In this document: positions 8,501 through 17,259 of the stretch, one piece after another | Position numbering within the stretch: position 1 is the first letter of the stretch | Layout: each line of letters starts with the position of its first letter | Source: [Eubacterium] yurii subsp. margaretiae ATCC 43715 | Lineage (GTDB): Bacteria > Bacillota > Clostridia > Peptostreptococcales > Filifactoraceae | Assembly: GCA_000146855.1 (NCBI GenBank) | Contig: GL405246.1 | Coordinates: 42,678 to 88,328, forward strand | Reading direction: 5' to 3' | DNA length: 45,651 nucleotides | Made by a program: the position numbers and the translations under genes | Notes under the pieces: generated by a model | What the model was told of the DNA's origin: nothing | Databases searched by the model: none | The model's input: only the letters and a program-made list of their open reading frames with translations

Positions 8501-10030
8501 ATGGAAAAAGAATTGGCTTTGATACTTGACTTTGGCGGACAATACAACCAATTGATAGCAAGAAGAGTAAGGGACAAGAACGTATACTGCGAGATACTGC
8601 CTTACAGTGCAAGTATTGAAAGGATAAAAAGCCTAAATCCCAAGGGCATAATATTCACCGGCGGACCAAACTCAGTATATGAAGAAGGCTCACCAATGGT
8701 GGACAAGGAGATATTTAATCTTGGAGTGCCAATACTTGGCATTTGCTACGGCATGCAGATGATGACACAGATGCTTGGAGGTAAGGTATCTACAGCAGAA
8801 AATAAGGAATTTGGAAAGACAAAGACTACTATAGTAAAATCAGGAAATATATTTGAAAATACTGACAAGACTCAAGATACATGGATGAGCCATATAGACT
8901 ATGTGGAAATATTGCCTGAAGGATTTGAAGTAACTGCAACTACTGATAACTGTCCTGTTGCAGCAATGCAAGACGTCAAGAGAAACTTCTATGGAGTACA
9001 GTTCCATGCGGAAGTTGAGCATACACAATTTGGAGAAACTATATTGGAAAACTTTTTGAATATCTGTAATTTTTCAAAAGACTGGTCAATGAAAAACTAC
9101 GCCGGAGTAGCTGTAGAGGAAGTAAGACAAAGGGTAGGAGATAAAAAGGTACTGCTTGCACTGTCAGGCGGGGTGGACTCATCAGTAGTGGCTGCCGTAA
9201 TCTCAAAGGCTATAGGCTCAAATCTTACTTGTATATTCGTAGACCACGGACTTATGAGAAAAAACGAGGGTGACGAAGTAGAAGCAGCTTTTAAAAACTC
9301 AGGAATGAACTTTATAAGGGTAAATGCACAGGACAGATTTTTGGGAAAATTGGCAGGAGTGTCTGAACCTGAGCAAAAAAGAAAGATAATAGGCGAAGAA
9401 TTCATTAGAGTATTTGAAGAAGAGGCTAAAAAAATCGGCAAGGTAGACTTTTTGGCACAAGGCACGATATATGCCGACGTGGTAGAAAGCGGAAAAGGCG
9501 ATGCGGCAGTGATAAAGAGCCACCACAACGTTGGAGGATTGCCTGACTATGTAGATTTTAAGGAGATAATAGAGCCGCTTAGAGATTTATTTAAAGACGA
9601 GGTAAGAAGACTGGGACTTGAACTTGGACTTCCTGAATACCTTGTACATCGTCAACCATTCCCCGGACCGGGACTTGCCATAAGAGTCATGGGAGAAATA
9701 ACAAAGGAAAAACTTGATATTTTAAGAGATGCAGACTTTATATTCAGAGACGAGATAGCAAAGGCAGGACTAGACAAAGAGATAAACCAATACTTTGCAG
9801 TGCTTACAAACACAAGGACAGTGGGAGTAATGGGAGATTTCAGAACTTATGACTACACACTCGCCCTAAGAGGAGTAAGGACAACAGACTTCATGACAGC
9901 AGACTGGGCAAGAATACCATACGAAGTATTAGACAAGGTATCCACAAGAATAGTCAACGAAGTAAGCCACATAAACAGAATAGTGTACGATATAACAAGC
10001 AAACCTCCAGGGACTATAGAGTGGGAGTAG
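8501..10030 (+). CDS. guaA: GMP synthase (glutamine-hydrolysing)
   Basis: Converts XMP, glutamine and ATP to GMP, the last step of guanine nucleotide synthesis. The 509-residue protein has a class I glutamine amidotransferase domain (about 1-200, nucleophile Cys82 in GICYGMQ, His/Glu in QFHAEVEHT), an ATP-pyrophosphatase domain with the LSGGVDSS loop, and the GMP synthase dimerisation domain ending [12 protein letters not shown] 8501 follows GAGGAG; the open frame upstream of it has no ribosome site. A family A MITE lies between the previous terminator and this start. Its 3' end is a classic integration site for genomic islands, and everything downstream to 25.9 kb is accessory DNA. Confidence 0.97.
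   Translation: MEKELALILDFGGQYNQLIARRVRDKNVYCEILPYSASIERIKSLNPKGIIFTGGPNSVYEEGSPMVDKEIFNLGVPILGICYGMQMMTQMLGGKVSTAENKEFGKTKTTIVKSGNIFENTDKTQDTWMSHIDYVEILPEGFEVTATTDNCPVAAMQDVKRNFYGVQFHAEVEHTQFGETILENFLNICNFSKDWSMKNYAGVAVEEVRQRVGDKKVLLALSGGVDSSVVAAVISKAIGSNLTCIFVDHGLMRKNEGDEVEAAFKNSGMNFIRVNAQDRFLGKLAGVSEPEQKRKIIGEEFIRVFEEEAKKIGKVDFLAQGTIYADVVESGKGDAAVIKSHHNVGGLPDYVDFKEIIEPLRDLFKDEVRRLGLELGLPEYLVHRQPFPGPGLAIRVMGEITKEKLDILRDADFIFRDEIAKAGLDKEINQYFAVLTNTRTVGVMGDFRTYDYTLALRGVRTTDFMTADWARIPYEVLDKVSTRIVNEVSHINRIVYDITSKPPGTIEWE
10019..10030 (+). other. candidate attachment site at the guaA 3' end
   Basis: GAGTGGGAGTAG encodes the last residues and stop of guaA. Near copies occur at 15696 (AAGTGGGAGTAA) and 25925 (GAGTGGGGGTAG), all preceded by TAT plus one base. 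The 3' end of guaA is a known integration hotspot. No integrase is visible in this window, so the assignment is inference. Confidence 0.5.
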
Positions 10031-10172
10031 AGCATATTTTTTCAGAAGTGGCTTATTTTCAAGGTTTATAGACTATTAGAATAAGCAACTGGGACAAAAT
10101 TGGGTAAAAATTTTAAAAAGAATAAATCTGATAATGGCTTCCAGTGGCTTTACAAGAAAATACAAAAAATCA

Positions 10173-10202
10173 GACCGTAGCTTAATTGTCACGGTCTTTT
10201 TT
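10173..10202 (+). terminator. rho-independent terminator
   Basis: GACCGT and ACGGTC form the stem, with TTTTTT following. The hairpin, and the AT-rich sequence before it, resemble the terminator at 25969-25999, which lies next to the second copy of the guaA-end sequence. Confidence 0.75.
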
Positions 10203-10206
10203 ATAA

Positions 10207-11267
10207 TCAAAGTTTATTTTCGAGCAAATCTTTACAGATAATAGAAAGAGGCTTGCTAACTCTTAAAAGTTCATTGTAATTCATATTGTTAATTAGAAAA
10301 TTAGCAGGCATTTTTTCTGCATGGAAATATTTGCACCTTAGATAATATGCATATTTTAAAATGATTAATCTAACTACATCAGTCTCTTTTGTGGTATTTT
10401 TTTTATCTCACTTTTGTAGTATTCATTTATGTTATCGTATTCATTAATTGAGTTTAAATCATCTTTTTTGCATTTAATTTTTTCCTTTAAAGTGGTTAAT
10501 ACTCGAGTATCTTTAAAGTCTTTACAGAAATTAACGAGTCCTTTGGTAATACCTTTTGGAAAGTTATTACAAATCATTGCATTGAGAAAGCATTTATCTA
10601 AGTAATTACAATCTATAGTTTTAGAAAATGAAAGTATGTTTGGATAAAAACTAGGGTTATCTTCTAAATCTTTTTTGAGTTCTTTTAATATATCGAAATC
10701 ATTCTTTTTACTAAATATATCTCTGATTAAAGAATTAAAGCATTTCCATGTATAGTCGAATATAAGATCTTTGTCATTGAAAGACAGTGTTAGGTACATT
10801 AATGAATTCATTATTGTGTCCGAAATGTTCTTATTCGAAAATAGCTTGATACTATTAACTTTAACCAACTTTTTTTTTGTGAAAACCTGTTTTATTTCCT
10901 TTTCTTCGTATGTTTTTTTAATATAATCATCTATATCAACAGTTATAGATTTAACTTTAAAACAATCTCTTTCAAAATATGCAAAAAGCAGTGCTTTCGT
11001 CAAACCGCTATAGAAAGAACTGTTAACGGTTTCCAGAATATTTGTATTATCCATATGTTTTGTTCGTGACCCTGATAAAGAAATTGTTTTATTATGAAAA
11101 ATTATATTATCGCAATAGTCGATGTTATTTCTACTATAATAGATGACTTCTTTTCTTAATTCTGATTTAAACAAACTTTTACTTAATGTAACCATTATTT
11201 TAAATTTAGACACGACATTACCTACTTTCTCAAGAATTTTGATTTCTTTGGACAGGGTGGCTTCCAA
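10207..11267 (-). pseudogene. frameshifted HEPN-like protein
   Basis: The first 297 codons (TTG at 11267 to a stop at 10374) are in one frame. In the next frame the product continues without a break to a stop at 10207, adding about 57 residues that include LRCKYFHAEKMP. The switch lies in a run of eight A (minus strand, 10397-10404); nine would restore one frame of about 350 codons. The tail motif R-x4-H (RCKYFH) resembles the catalytic motif of HEPN ribonucleases found in toxins and abortive-infection proteins. The body is otherwise unrecognised, mostly helical and lysine-rich. Just upstream, on the same strand, lies a broken XRE regulator gene, a usual partner of such toxins. The start is weakly supported, since AAGGA abuts the TTG. 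Confidence 0.55.
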
Positions 11268-11293
11268 TCCTTAAATTCTTAATCCGTAACTTC

Positions 11294-11675
11294 TCAGTTA
11301 TAGTGTTTCTCTCTCATTTCATCCCATTCTACTAAAAATTCATCAAAGTGTGGGGTGTGGGATAAAAGAGTAGCAGAGTAACTATTTCCTGCAAGGGGAA
11401 GAAACTTCATTTCCTTTTCGTAGTCAAAGATGATATGCATGATTTTAAAAATAGAATTTGTTGGTCAACTAAAGCAGAGATATCATATTCAAGTGGATTT
11501 GTTATTTTACTTAATTATTCTATATCTAGTGATCTATTTCATAATTCTCTGTTACAAATTGTTGCGACAGTTAGTCAAGACATGATAGCAAGTTCTTTTT
11601 GTGTTAGTTCCCTAAACAAACGAATTTGTTTTAATTTTTTACCGGAAATAATTTTAGGACATCTTTCATAATAAC
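11294..11675 (-). pseudogene. broken XRE-family regulator
   Basis: Read on the minus strand, a helix-turn-helix begins GKKLKQIRLFRELTQKELAI and continues MS-stop-LTVATICNREL, with two in-frame stops. It then shifts frame to a segment near the end, FLPLAGNSYSATLLSHTP, followed by HFDEFLVEWDEMREKHYN and a stop. No intact start is present. It was probably an antitoxin-like or autoregulatory repressor for the adjacent HEPN-like gene. The open frame on the opposite strand at 11435-11671 is only its shadow. Confidence 0.6.
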
Positions 11676-11889
11676 ACTATTATATTCTATCACAAATTTA
11701 AAATAAACGAAACAAAAAGTGTACTATTTAGTATATCCTATCTAGTCTAAGTACTAAAACTATAAATGTATATGATAAATTTATGGAAAAAGAAACATAA
11801 AAATCCTTCTAAAAATATATCAAAGTGTAGAAAATAAAGAACTTTTTGATATGAAAATAAAGTTGGCAAGATGTAAAACTATGATTCAT

Positions 11890-12009
11890 ACTAAACTCTA
11901 TTTAAACTATGGATTTATACTTGTTATACTTTTTAGTATATCTTTTTATAATAAACTTTTAGTGCATAAATTTTTATAAAATAATTCCATAATTCTATTA
12001 GGTTTTAGT
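11890..12009 (+). mobile_element. family B MITE, copy B1
   Basis: 120-bp repeat beginning ACTAAACTCTATTTAAACTA and ending TCTATTAGGTTTTAGT, flanked by AT on both sides. The two ends are imperfect inverted repeats. It is non-coding and matches copies at 15803, 26029, 29769 and 31124. The rest of 11676-12430 is AT-rich sequence in which I see no gene; it holds the promoter of the next gene at its right edge. Confidence 0.7.
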
Positions 12010-12377
12010 ATCATTGTATCTGAAAGTTCGTTATGAAAAGGAATATATATTTGTATAAAAGGAATTGTGGAATTGCAAGGACTTTTATATAATATAACAA
12101 ATAAGCTAAATCAGATTACAAAAAGAATGAATCAAACAGGTATAATCTAAGGAAATATATTGATAAATTTTCGAAAGAGTAGAAGATTATACATTCGTTG
12201 TTGCTAAAAAAAACAGGGAGATTAATTGGCATTAAAGTGTAGTAGAGGTATTGATGAAACTTATCATTTTTACATAAATAGGGAAATCTATTTGATTTGT
12301 AAGTTATTAAATTGATTTTATAAGTCGTCCCTATTCTTTGAAAGTAATTTTATAGCTTTATTAGATGGTGTTTTGAG

Positions 12378-12407
12378 TTGTGTTTTCGCTATTTTATGTG
12401 GTATAAT
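12378..12407 (+). promoter_or_regulatory. likely promoter of the small XRE gene
   Basis: TATAAT at 12402-12407 with TTGTGT 18 bases upstream, 23 bases before the start codon. Only the -10 box is strong. Confidence 0.4.
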
Positions 12408-12430
12408 TAAAATAATTTTGGAGGTGCTTT

Positions 12431-12634
12431 ATGAGTGTTTCTTATAAAAAATTATGGATTCATTTAATTGAGAAGAATATGAAAAGAACCTACCTAATCA
12501 AGCTCACTGGAATTACTTCAAATACCTTAGCCAATATGGTAAAAGACGAATATATATCTATGAAAAACTTGGAAAAAATATGTAAAGCAATGAATCTGAC
12601 TCCAAGTGATAAATTGAAATTTGTGGAGGATTAG
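12431..12634 (+). CDS. small XRE-family DNA-binding protein
   Basis: 67-residue protein consisting of one Cro/C1-type helix-turn-helix: TYLIKLTGITSNTLANMVKD forms the two-helix core, and YISMKNLEKICKAMNLTPSD is the conserved C-terminal half seen in HTH_26-type regulators. No ligand or dimerisation domain. GGAGGTG precedes the ATG. Its stop is four bases before the next (broken) ORF6N gene, so both were one unit. A DNA-binding repressor of a former mobile element is likely. Confidence 0.8.
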   Translation: MSVSYKKLWIHLIEKNMKRTYLIKLTGITSNTLANMVKDEYISMKNLEKICKAMNLTPSDKLKFVED

Positions 12635-12637
12635 CAC

Positions 12638-13047
12638 ATGAAAGATGAGGATGCTTTAATACCTATAGATGAAAAAGCATTACAAATCTGATCTATACCA
12701 TTCGAGGGAAACAGGTGATGCTTGATAGTGACTTGGTTGGCTTGTATCAAGTAACAACTAAGAGATTGAATGAGCAAGTAAGCAGAAATAAGAATAGGTT
12801 TCCTGATGAGTTTATGTTTCTGTTAACAAAGGAAGAATATGAAAACTTGAGGTCGCAATTTGCGACCTCAAGTGAAGATAATGCTCATGGTAGGAGAAGA
12901 TATATATCTTACGCCTTTACGGAACAAGGCATTGCGATGCTATCAGCCGTTCTTAAAAGTAATATCGCAGTAGAAGTAAGCATAAGGATTATGAATAGCT
13001 TTGTAGAGATGAGAAAATTCCTGCTTTCAAATCAACAATTCTTTTAG
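12638..13047 (+). pseudogene. ORF6N-domain antirepressor-like gene, frameshifted and truncated
   Basis: The N-terminus starts at ATG 12638 (MKDEDALIPIDEKALQ) and then needs a frame change at about 12688. There, CAAATCTG lacks one A relative to the expected CAAAATCTG. The other frame continues LIYTIRGKQVMLDSDLVGLY and covers the DNA-binding ORF6N domain (RLNEQVSRNKNRFPDEFMF, AFTEQGIAMLSAVLKS). The protein stops after SNQQFF, where family members usually continue with a further helical region. ORF6N proteins are common in prophages and defence islands. The gene is broken and probably inactive. Confidence 0.75.
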
Positions 13048-13158
13048 AGGAGGTTGTCTATTTAGTGTAATAATTATGACAACAGTAAATATTAACTGTG
13101 CTAACTGGGTTTCAAGCCCTCTACTATAGAAACAAATTTTAAATATTGGAGAAAATTT

Positions 13159-13842
13159 ATGATTATAGCAATTGGCGGTGGAGAAATAGTCGGTAATGAA
13201 ACTTATGAAATAGACAAGTTTATTGTCGAGTCAGCTAAAAAGGAAAATCCTAACTTTTTATTTATACCTACAGCAAGTAAAGATGCTGAGGCTTATATAG
13301 AGACTGTTAATGATTATTATGGGAGTTTAGGATGCAAAACTGATACCTTGTATTTATCTAATGTAGAAGTAAACAGGGAAGTGCTTAATCTAAAGATTGA
13401 AAGTGCAGATATCATTTATGTAGGTGGTGGTAATACTGCTTATATGATGGAAGTTTGGCGAGAATATGCTGTAGATAAGGCCCTAATGAAAGCTTATAAA
13501 AATGGGAAGGTGCTGTCAGGTTTAAGTGCAGGTTCTATCTGTTGGTTTATAGCGGGTCATTGTGATAGTGAGTTTATTGAGGGTAGAGAGAATCCAAAAT
13601 ATAAATGGGTTAAGGGTCTGGGTATAATTCCTTATCTACATTGTCCACATTATGATGAGCCTGAAAGAGCAGCTTTTGATGAGTTTTACTCCGGACAGAT
13701 TGCTGATGCCATTGCCATTGAGAATCAAGTAGCTATTGTTTGGGATGATTATGAAATGAAAGTTATTAAGTCTAATCCTCACAAGAATGCTTACCATCTT
13801 TCTTGGAGTGATAAAGGCTTCAATAAAAAAGCTATATTATAG
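13159..13842 (+). CDS. peptidase E-like serine peptidase (S51)
   Basis: Cytoplasmic S51-family peptidase of 227 residues. Peptidase E cleaves Asp-X dipeptides, but many relatives have unknown substrates. The nucleophile is probably Ser123 in GLSAGS. The ADIIYVGGGNTAYMM segment (83-97) forms the family's nucleotide-like fold loop, and PYLHCPHYD probably supplies the catalytic His. ATG 13159 lies behind TTGGAGAA. The gene stands alone between a broken ORF6N gene and an ATPase gene. Its sequence looks intact and its codon use resembles the flanks. Confidence 0.85.
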   Translation: MIIAIGGGEIVGNETYEIDKFIVESAKKENPNFLFIPTASKDAEAYIETVNDYYGSLGCKTDTLYLSNVEVNREVLNLKIESADIIYVGGGNTAYMMEVWREYAVDKALMKAYKNGKVLSGLSAGSICWFIAGHCDSEFIEGRENPKYKWVKGLGIIPYLHCPHYDEPERAAFDEFYSGQIADAIAIENQVAIVWDDYEMKVIKSNPHKNAYHLSWSDKGFNKKAIL

Positions 13843-13986
13843 GATGAATTAAGAAGGCGTCATTTAGCTTTTGTAGTTCTTTGATTTGTTTGCGGTAAAG
13901 ATATATGTAAGAGGGAGTGAAAAAGCACTTTCTCTTAACTTGTTTCAAGACTTTATACACATATCCGAGCTTGAAGGAAATTACAA

Positions 13987-14020
13987 AACTCGAAATAAAA
14001 AGGTGGAAGTCCGCCTGAAT
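13987..14020 (+). promoter_or_regulatory. paired dyad site, copy 1
   Basis: AACTCGAAATAAAAAGG followed by TGGAAGTCCGCC: a dyad (GGTGGA / TCCGCC) preceded by a conserved arm. A near-identical copy starts 77 bases downstream. Both lie upstream of the AAA/DUF4143 gene, so an operator pair is plausible. Confidence 0.45.
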
Positions 14021-14063
14021 TTTTTGTCTATTGTTGATTAGTTTGTCGATTTATGATAAAATG

Positions 14064-14097
14064 AACTCGAAATAAAAAGGCGGATATCCACCGAAAT
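14064..14097 (+). promoter_or_regulatory. paired dyad site, copy 2
   Basis: AACTCGAAATAAAAAGG followed by CGGATATCCACC. It keeps the 17-base arm of copy 1 exactly. The two half-sites have exchanged the variable base (GGTGGA/TCCGCC versus GGCGGA/TCCACC). It ends 20 bases before the ATPase start codon. Confidence 0.45.
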
Positions 14098-14117
14098 TAT
14101 TCCTTAGAGGTAGCTGT

Positions 14118-15413
14118 ATGATAATTAAACGAGATTATTATCTAAAGAAAATTATAGATAAAATAGGCAATGGCAGGATAAAGATTATTACGGGGATAAG
14201 AAGATGTGGGAAATCATATCTCTTATTTAATTTGTACAAAGACTACCTATTGTCTAAAGGCGTCAAAGAAAATCAAATTATATCAATTTCGCTTGATGAA
14301 ATAGATAATCTTGAATATAGAAATCCATTCAGATTGAACGAGTACATCAAGGAAAAAACTAAAAACAGAAATCAAATCTACTACATTTTCATTGATGAAA
14401 TTCAATTATCTGTGGCTGTAAGCAATCCCTATATTGACAGTAAAGAAAAGAATGTAACCTTTGTTGATGTCTTGCTCGGACTTATGAAACGTAGCAATTT
14501 AGATATTTATGTAACAGGCAGTAATTCTAAAATGCTTTCATCTGATGTGTTGACACAGTTTAGAGATCGTGGTGATGAGATACATGTAAATCCTCTGTCA
14601 TTTGTAGAAGTTTATAATTTGTATGAAAACAAAGAGTTGGCTTTTGAGAATTATACTGTGTATGGAGGTATGCCATATATCTATAGTTTAAAAAGTGATG
14701 AAGAAAAGAATCAATACTTGAAGGACTTATTTCAAGAAACATATATAAAGGATATTCTTGAAAGAAATAATATACAAAATGAGAAGGAAGTACTTGAATT
14801 ACTGCTTGACTTCACATCTTCAGCCATTGGCTCACTAACTAATCCGACTAAACTTTCAAGAAGATTTTTGTCAGATAAGCAAATAAAAATATCCTCCAAT
14901 ACAATTTCCAAATATCTTAGTTTCTTTGAGGAGGCATATGTTATATACCATGCTAATAGATATGATGTTAAGGGTTCAAGATATTTCTCAACGCCACTAA
15001 AATACTATTTTGCAGATATAGGTCTTAGAAATGCAAGATTAAATTTTAGGCAAGTAGAAGACACACATATTATGGAAAACATCATCTATAACGACTTGCT
15101 TCGTAGAGGATACAATATAGATGTCGGAGTTGTTGAACACGATTTCAAGAAAGACGGAAACAGAAGAAAGATTCAGCTTGAGGTCGATTTTGTTATAAAC
15201 AAAGGGCATCAAAGGTACTATATCCAATCAGCTTTGAATGTAGACAGTACAAAGAAAAGAGAACAAGAAACGGCATCACTTAAGAAAATAGGTGATTCAT
15301 TTAAAAAGATTGTTATAGTAAGGAAGCACATAATTCCTAAACACGATAACGATGGTATTTTATACATTGGAGTAGAGGATTTTTTGCTGAATGAGGCAAT
15401 CATAGATTTATAA
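14118..15413 (+). CDS. AAA ATPase with DUF4143 domain
   Basis: 431-residue ATP-binding protein of the AAA_14/DUF4143 group, a family scattered in bacterial and archaeal genomes with unsettled function. GIRRCGKSYLL near residue 25 is the Walker A loop and YYIFIDEIQ near residue 92 is Walker B. VTGSNSKML is the sensor region. A winged-helix-like segment (residues about 220-270, TKLSRRFLSDKQIKISSNTI) precedes the DUF4143 domain, whose nuclease-like core reads VEHDFKKDGNRRKIQLEVDF. GAGGTAG precedes ATG 14118. Two identical-armed dyads upstream suggest regulation. The stop is followed by a TTGTGTCA/TGACACAA hairpin that lacks a T tract in this direction. Confidence 0.88.
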   Translation: MIIKRDYYLKKIIDKIGNGRIKIITGIRRCGKSYLLFNLYKDYLLSKGVKENQIISISLDEIDNLEYRNPFRLNEYIKEKTKNRNQIYYIFIDEIQLSVAVSNPYIDSKEKNVTFVDVLLGLMKRSNLDIYVTGSNSKMLSSDVLTQFRDRGDEIHVNPLSFVEVYNLYENKELAFENYTVYGGMPYIYSLKSDEEKNQYLKDLFQETYIKDILERNNIQNEKEVLELLLDFTSSAIGSLTNPTKLSRRFLSDKQIKISSNTISKYLSFFEEAYVIYHANRYDVKGSRYFSTPLKYYFADIGLRNARLNFRQVEDTHIMENIIYNDLLRRGYNIDVGVVEHDFKKDGNRRKIQLEVDFVINKGHQRYYIQSALNVDSTKKREQETASLKKIGDSFKKIVIVRKHIIPKHDNDGILYIGVEDFLLNEAIIDL

Positions 15414-15560
15414 AAACACTTTGTGTCATTTACTTGACACAAGAGTAAGCTTTAGGTTTACTGATAGAACAAGTTGGTAAGTTAAGTGTACAAGGAAAAT
15501 GGAGGATATTGGAATGTAGTGGTTATGTATAGCATAGAAAATACAATGTTCTTGAAATTA

Positions 15561-15707
15561 TAGTATCACTCCTGATACTTATATGATACTAAATAATTCA
15601 AAAACTACGAAAAACAGGTATAAAAACAACTAAAAATAGGAACTAAAGGAATACTGATATAGGAAAAGGGAAACAAATAAGCTATAGTAATTATCAAGTG
15701 GGAGTAA
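15561..15707 (+). repeat. repeat E, copy E1, ending in a guaA-end-like site
   Basis: About 147 bases closely related to 25790-25936: both begin TAGTATCACT, share GGTATAAAAA and AAACAAATA blocks, and end in AGTGGG-GTA. The last 12 bases (15696-15707) match the guaA 3' terminus with two mismatches. No coding frame. I read it as the right end of an integrated element; this is inference. Confidence 0.5.
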
Positions 15708-15802
15708 CAGCAACAAATATGCTTCTTATATTAATCTTTGAAAACACTGCTACTCAGCGATTTTAAGAAAAAAATCCTAAGTGATACTATTTTGATACGA
15801 AT

Positions 15803-15932
15803 ACTAAACTCTATTTAAATTATGGGTTTTATTGATTCTATACTTGTGATACTCATTAGCATATCTTTTGCTAATAAACTTTTGATGAATAATTCCTTAT
15901 GAAATATTTCCATTATTCTATTAGATTTTAGT
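15803..15932 (+). mobile_element. family B MITE, copy B2
   Basis: 130-bp copy, ACTAAACTCTATTTAAATTA to TCTATTAGATTTTAGT, flanked by AT. The remaining parts of 15414-16133 are AT-rich. They contain only a weak AAAGCC/GGCTTT hairpin near 16034-16064 and no gene. Confidence 0.7.
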
Positions 15933-16133
15933 ATAAAAAGCTTAAAAAATAGATTCAAAAGGGAGTTGTTGAATTAAGTGAGTTTTACAAGTGATACTTA
16001 TTTATCTAAAGGCAATAAGGTAAGAGATAATAGAAAGCCTTCCATAATTTTGGTGGGTGGCTTTTATGAAAATAGAGATTGATAAAATATAAGTTATGTA
16101 TGTAATGAAGTACTTGGAGGTCTATTAAATAAT

Positions 16134-16661
16134 ATGATTAATGAAATTAAGGGAAACAATATCATATTGCGTGAGCAACAAATCGAAGATGTGAAATTCT
16201 TTACCTATTGGCACAATCAGCCACTAGTCATGTTTCAATGTGGCTTTACAGAACCTACTGATGAAGAAGCTGAGAAAGAGAGGATTACAATTGGTCATAA
16301 AAAGAAAGACTCTGTATGGTACACAATAACAGATTTAAATGGGAATATAATAGGTGAAACGGGATTGTTGCGAATGTGGCCTGCCTGGAAATGTACTGAC
16401 CTTTCGATTATCATTCCTGATCCCAAAATGCAACAAAGAGGGTATGGTACAGAGGCAATTAACCTCATGTTGGACCTTGCTTTTGTTCACTATGAAATGA
16501 ACAGAGTTGCAATTGGTGTGGTAGGGCTGAATACCAACGCACTTAATTTCTATAGAAAAATCGGATTTAAGCAAGAAGGTATTGAAGAGCAAGGATATTA
16601 CTATAATAACGAGTATAGTGACTTTATCATGATGAGGATTCTTCGCCAGGAATGGAGATAA
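16134..16661 (+). CDS. GNAT acetyltransferase, RimJ/RimL type
   Basis: Acetyl-CoA-dependent N-acetyltransferase of 175 residues. ILREQQIEDVKFF is the usual N-terminal segment and IIPDPKMQQRGYGTEAINLML carries the acetyl-CoA pyrophosphate-binding motif (QRGYGT). NTNALNFYRKIGFKQEGIEE is the conserved C-terminal motif. The substrate (ribosomal N-terminus, aminoglycoside, toxin or metabolite) cannot be told. TTGGAGG lies 15 bases before the ATG, a rather long spacing. Remnants of an IS256-type element begin three bases after the stop. Confidence 0.85.
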   Translation: MINEIKGNNIILREQQIEDVKFFTYWHNQPLVMFQCGFTEPTDEEAEKERITIGHKKKDSVWYTITDLNGNIIGETGLLRMWPAWKCTDLSIIIPDPKMQQRGYGTEAINLMLDLAFVHYEMNRVAIGVVGLNTNALNFYRKIGFKQEGIEEQGYYYNNEYSDFIMMRILRQEWR

Positions 16662-16663
16662 AA

Positions 16664-16757
16664 GAGACTGTGAAAAATTTTGTGTATGGAAACCCTCTTT
16701 CTAAGGGTAAAATAAACTTAAGAAGGAAGGGCTATACACAAAACTATTTACACTCTC
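16664..16757. mobile_element. internally deleted IS256-type remnant
   Basis: GAGACTGTGAAAAATTTTGT at the left, and at the right the reverse complement of GAGAGTGTAAATAGTTTTGT, make a 94-bp element. The ends resemble those of IS256/Mutator-type elements. A third similar end (reverse complement AGAGACTGTAAAAAAATTGG) lies at 16804-16825. No transposase remains. Confidence 0.55.
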
Positions 16758-16814
16758 TATTTACAATAGTAGAGGTGTTTTTACACCCCCACTATTGACA
16801 AAGAACCAATTTTT

Positions 16815-17216
16815 TTACAGTCTCTGGTATTTTGACATTTGTAATTTTATAATTATCTCACCTAAGTCATTTACACTATCTTTAAATTGTGTCATACTTC
16901 CTGCATTTTTAATTTTATCAATATTACAGTATAAATCCATAAATAATTGCTTGTTATTTGTTGTATATCCATTAAATTCACCATAATCAGGCATTGACGT
17001 TAAATATATTTTAACATCTTCAATTTTAGTATTTTCATTATCTAAATATAATAACTTTATTAAATAGCTAATTAGGTTATTTTTGTCTTTTGCAAACTGT
17101 TCTTCTTTATTTTTATTGTAAAACACTTCGCTTACTACATAACTAGATATTGCTCCAGATATTAATCCAGCAATAATTCCTATTATTAGATTAATTAAAA
17201 TTTCCTTGCAACTCAC
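16815..17216 (-). CDS. small single-pass membrane protein
   Basis: About 133 residues. One hydrophobic helix near the N-terminus (EILINLIIGIIAGLISGAIS and onward) is followed by a charged, mostly helical cytoplasmic part. I place the start at the GTG at 17216 because AAGGGTGAG sits correctly before it; the frame also has an earlier GTG at 17225. It follows the DUF4062 gene on the same strand after a short gap, so both are probably one operon. Product not recognised. The pairing suggests a membrane-anchored partner or effector of the DUF4062 sensor. Confidence 0.65.
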   Translation of the reverse strand: MSCKEILINLIIGIIAGLISGAISSYVVSEVFYNKNKEEQFAKDKNNLISYLIKLLYLDNENTKIEDVKIYLTSMPDYGEFNGYTTNNKQLFMDLYCNIDKIKNAGSMTQFKDSVNDLGEIIIKLQMSKYQRL

Positions 17217-17259
17217 TAGTCTCACCCTTTATATCAAAATAACAATTTAAAATTGAAAG

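Noticed and set aside
11435..11671. 78-codon plus-strand frame
   Set aside because: It lies opposite the XRE remnant, whose helix-turn-helix residues are recognisable on the minus strand; the plus frame has no ribosome site.
13987..14097. Possible CRISPR array
   Set aside because: Only two copies, 77 bases apart start to start, each with an internal dyad; no further repeats and no cas genes.
15420..15445. TTGTGTCA/TGACACAA hairpin as terminator of the ATPase gene
   Set aside because: The stem is perfect but no T tract follows on the plus strand, so I did not list it as a terminator.
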